Shown: positions 11,957-14,396 of the stretch, piece after piece
Layout of the letters: each line of letters begins with the position of its first letter
Numbering within the stretch: the stretch's first letter is position 1
Assembly (NCBI GenBank): GCA_002388905.1
Contig: DGNJ01000111.1
Span: 2,268 to 16,663, forward strand
Length of the DNA: 14,396 bases
Direction of reading: 5' to 3'
Origin: Cellvibrionales bacterium UBA4495
Lineage (GTDB): Bacteria > Pseudomonadota > Gammaproteobacteria > Pseudomonadales > Porticoccaceae
The notes under the pieces: model-generated
The model's input: only the letters and a program-made list of their open reading frames with translations
Told to the model about the DNA's origin: nothing
The model's database searches: none
Made by a program: the position numbers and the translations under genes

Positions 11957-14182
11957 TCAGGTAGACACAGACTGTTGCACCTTCTCCACGGTGACGTCGA
12001 TACCGTTGACCACGGCGTTGCCCGAGGCCCTGTCCACCAGCCGGGCGGGGCTGAGGATATTGCTGTTCACACCGGGCTTGCTTTGCGCCACACGCATTTC
12101 CACGCCTTCGAGGTCATGCCCCCAGCCGTGGGGTAGGCAAACCACGCCTGGCCGGATATTGCTGGTAATTTCCACGGGCGCCTCGATGGCGCCACTTTCG
12201 CTGGTAATGATTACTCTGTCCCCTTCGGCAAAATCCCGGGACTCGGCATCGGCCGGATGGATTTGCAAGGTACAGCGATCCCTGCCCTTTACCAGCTTTT
12301 CCACGTTGTGCATCCAGGAATTCAACGATGCCAGCTGGCGGCGGCTCACCAGTTTCAGGCTGTCCCGCGGTCGTTCCATCGCGGCATCCAGCCTCGGCAG
12401 ATCCGCCAGCAGATGGTCCGGGGCCAGTTCGATTTTGCCCGAAGGCGTTGAGATCGCCGCCGACCCCTGGGGTTTGGCATGTCCCAGAAGAATTCCTCGC
12501 GGCTCGCGCTTGAAATCTGCCAGTTTCATGCCCTCCGGGTTCTCGCCGAAACGATCGCCGAAAGGCCCTGTCCGGATGCACAGATCCAGAATCCGTTCGG
12601 GACCCCGCTCCGGCAAATCACGAAAGGCGGTATCCCGGTCGACTCCAACCTGATCGCACATTCCGGCAAAGAATTCGTCGTCCATGGCATCGATATCCGC
12701 ATCCGGATTACCACCGAATATGGCACCGAGCCTGGCCATAACCCGCCACTCCTCAGGCCTTTCCCGGGGAACGAAAGTGGCCGGCGAATAGTGGCCGCCA
12801 CTGGTCAGGCACCAGGGCCAGGCCCACACATCCCAATGCGGCTGTTCCAGCAGTGAGGGGCTGGGAAAAATCACATGGGCGTGCCGGGTGGTTTCATTAA
12901 TGTAGATATCCAGGCTCACCATGCAGTCCAGTGTCTGCAGAGCCGCATCCAGCCTTGACGATCCCGGCGCGGTCACCACGGGGTTGGCACCCAGGGTAAA
13001 GAGCGCATGGACCTGTCCCTCTCCCGGGGTGTCGATCTCTTCGGCCAGGCAAGAGGCGGGATACTGCCCGAGGATGGCCGGTGCGCCCCTCACGCGGGAA
13101 GGTTTACCGACAACCGGTGCGCTGGAGGGATAGGGCGGCGCCAGGTCAAGGTGGGGAGCCACCTGGGTGCTCCACATCGACCCGCCCGGAACATCCATGT
13201 TGCCGGTCAGGATCGCGACAACGTCCACAAGCCAGGAGGCCAGGGAGCCGAATTCCTGGGTACAGGTTCCGATACGACCGTAGACGGCCGCCCTGGGGGC
13301 TTCGGCAATGGTCCGCGCCAGTTGCCGGATTGTCCCCGGGTCAATACCGCAAAACGCAGCTACATGTTCGGGGGAATAATGCCGCGCGATACGGCGCACA
13401 TCCTCGAGGCCATTGACGAGGTCGGCAAGGTGCCCGAGGGTCACCCGGTCCTCTTCGAACAGGACATGGACTACAGCCAGCAGCAGTGCCGCATCGGCGC
13501 CAGGACGTATTGGCAGCCACTGATCCGAGGATTGAGCGGTACGGGTGCGCACGGGGTCGATGACGATTACCTTGCCGCCACGGGCACGCAAATCTTTTAT
13601 GGCCCCCATGACGTCGCGGTGAGAAAAAATGCTGCCCTTGGACGCCGCCGGATTGCCCCCCATTATCACCAGCAGATCGGTGTTATCCACGTCGGGAATG
13701 GGGAATTTCCACATGTTGCCGTACATGAGGTGGCTGCTGAGATTCTTGGGAAGCTGATCAACGCTGGAAGAGGAGTAGCGCTGGGCGAATTTTGCCTGCC
13801 CCAGCAACAGCATCATATAACGGGCGGACGCAAAACCCTTGCCGGACATATTACCGCCGTAGAAGGCGAAGGCATCCTGCCCGTGTTGTTGGCGGACCCT
13901 GTCCACGAGCTTTTCGGTATGGGCGAAGGCCTCTTCCCAGGAAACCTCCCGCCACCGGCTGCCCTCGCGAATCACCGGGCGCGTGAGACGATCGGGATCG
14001 TGGTGTACGGCCCCGAGAGTGGTGCCCTTGGGACAAATATGCCCCCGGCTCCAGGCATTCTCCGGATCCGGCCGGATATTGAGCGCGCGATCGCCCTCAA
14101 CCGCCACCTGAATACCGCACATTCCCTCGCAAAGAGGGCAAACGCGTTTGTGAATTTCGGTTCTCGTTCCGGCCTCTTGCAT
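11957..14182 (-). CDS. Molybdopterin-dependent oxidoreductase (formate dehydrogenase/DMSO reductase superfamily)
   Basis: A 741-residue molybdenum (or tungsten) bis-molybdopterin enzyme. The N-terminal [4Fe-4S] ligands are C15, C18, C22 and C50 (CPLCEGMC and CPKG), with Lys52 in the conserved electron-transfer position. Cofactor-binding landmarks follow, including MGGNPAASKGS (174-184), VIVIDPVRTRTA (205-216), LPIRPGADAALL (223-234), and a C-terminal molydopterin dinucleotide-binding domain with LNSWMHN, DRVIITSESG and LPHGWGHDLEG. Near the expected metal-ligand region the sequence is YSSSSVDQLPKN (136-147), with no Cys or selenocysteine, so the protein ligand, if any, is unclear. There is no Tat signal, so it is cytoplasmic. 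No electron-transfer subunit is adjacent. Substrate unknown; dehydrogenase, hydroxylase or hydratase-type reactions all occur in the superfamily. GGGGGGAA lies just before the ATG. The length is normal for the stand-alone form. Confidence 0.93.
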   Translation of the reverse strand: MQEAGTRTEIHKRVCPLCEGMCGIQVAVEGDRALNIRPDPENAWSRGHICPKGTTLGAVHHDPDRLTRPVIREGSRWREVSWEEAFAHTEKLVDRVRQQHGQDAFAFYGGNMSGKGFASARYMMLLLGQAKFAQRYSSSSVDQLPKNLSSHLMYGNMWKFPIPDVDNTDLLVIMGGNPAASKGSIFSHRDVMGAIKDLRARGGKVIVIDPVRTRTAQSSDQWLPIRPGADAALLLAVVHVLFEEDRVTLGHLADLVNGLEDVRRIARHYSPEHVAAFCGIDPGTIRQLARTIAEAPRAAVYGRIGTCTQEFGSLASWLVDVVAILTGNMDVPGGSMWSTQVAPHLDLAPPYPSSAPVVGKPSRVRGAPAILGQYPASCLAEEIDTPGEGQVHALFTLGANPVVTAPGSSRLDAALQTLDCMVSLDIYINETTRHAHVIFPSPSLLEQPHWDVWAWPWCLTSGGHYSPATFVPRERPEEWRVMARLGAIFGGNPDADIDAMDDEFFAGMCDQVGVDRDTAFRDLPERGPERILDLCIRTGPFGDRFGENPEGMKLADFKREPRGILLGHAKPQGSAAISTPSGKIELAPDHLLADLPRLDAAMERPRDSLKLVSRRQLASLNSWMHNVEKLVKGRDRCTLQIHPADAESRDFAEGDRVIITSESGAIEAPVEITSNIRPGVVCLPHGWGHDLEGVEMRVAQSKPGVNSNILSPARLVDRASGNAVVNGIDVTVEKVQQSVST

Positions 14183-14230
14183 GTTCCCCCCGGGAAACGG
14201 TTGGCTATGGTTGCTGTTTTTAAATAACAG

Positions 14231-14259
14231 TTTAATGCCCCCTCTCCCGAAGCCGTCAA
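14231..14259 (-). promoter_or_regulatory. Candidate promoter of the molybdopterin oxidoreductase
   Basis: On the minus strand TTGACG (14254-14259) is a good -35 and ATTAAA (14231-14236) a poor -10 at 17-bp spacing, about 50-77 bases upstream of the ATG at 14182. Confidence 0.35.
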
Positions 14260-14276
14260 TGCCCGGGAATATCGCT

Positions 14277-14369
14277 GGTTATCAAAGTCTATCGCGAAAT
14301 AACCGGGACAGGGTTATTGGCAAATAGTCACTGACGGTTTGTGACCGATAATGCCTGCCGATTCAGGCA
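14277..14369. promoter_or_regulatory. Cluster of short dyads upstream of the molybdopterin enzyme
   Basis: Within 93 bases there are GGTTAT at 14277-14282 and 14312-14317 with the inverted ATAACC at 14299-14304, a GTCAC/GTGAC pair (14327-14331, 14341-14345) and TGCCTG/CAGGCA (14352-14357, 14364-14369). These could be operator half-sites for the gene at 14182 or for a gene beyond the right edge. Short motifs, so chance is not excluded. Confidence 0.3.
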
Positions 14370-14396
14370 CTAGATGTGTAAACCCATAAGGTTGTT

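Noticed and set aside
13007..14227. 406-codon plus-strand open frame
   Set aside because: Antisense shadow of the molybdopterin oxidoreductase.

Overview
The window is high-GC proteobacterial DNA, most likely from an environmental (perhaps marine) gammaproteobacterium. This rests on the TonB-dependent receptor, the AraC-type regulator, Shine-Dalgarno starts and sigma70-like promoters. No taxonomic marker is present, so the assignment is an inference. Eight complete genes and one partial gene are seen; all are on the minus strand except one short-chain dehydrogenase/reductase (SDR). No tRNA, rRNA, CRISPR array, transposase or integrase was recognised.

Left block (1-4033, minus, read right to left): a circularly permuted ATP-grasp protein (4033-2579), an alpha-E (DUF403) protein starting at the very next base (2578-1643), then a second diverged circularly permuted ATP-grasp protein (1477 to beyond the left edge, probably an ATP-grasp/alpha-E fusion). 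This is the conserved cassette predicted from comparative genomics to make or ligate a peptide-like product; its product is not established. A large stem-loop lies between the alpha-E gene and the second ATP-grasp gene.

Middle block (4406-10600): an SDR on the plus strand with two of its four catalytic residues replaced converges on a two-gene operon for a ring-hydroxylating Rieske dioxygenase (alpha 7455-6067, beta 6020-5448), which ends in a clear intrinsic terminator. Upstream of it, also minus, are a limonene-epoxide-hydrolase/SnoaL-like protein (10600-10172) and a TonB-dependent outer-membrane receptor (10106-7755), also ending in a strong intrinsic terminator. The dioxygenase upstream region holds a near-perfect 22-bp palindrome and, further up, a perfect FNR/Anr-type box. 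The core of the palindrome reappears upstream of the epoxide-hydrolase-like gene, suggesting shared control.

Right block (10778-14182, minus): an AraC-family regulator and a cytoplasmic molybdopterin oxidoreductase of the formate-dehydrogenase/DMSO-reductase superfamily.

Inferred logic: the TonB receptor imports a hydrophobic or bulky substrate, the Rieske dioxygenase oxidises it, and the SDR and epoxide-hydrolase-like protein may act on intermediates. AraC is the obvious local regulator. The dioxygenase's ferredoxin and reductase are not here and must be encoded elsewhere. The substrate cannot be read from the sequence.
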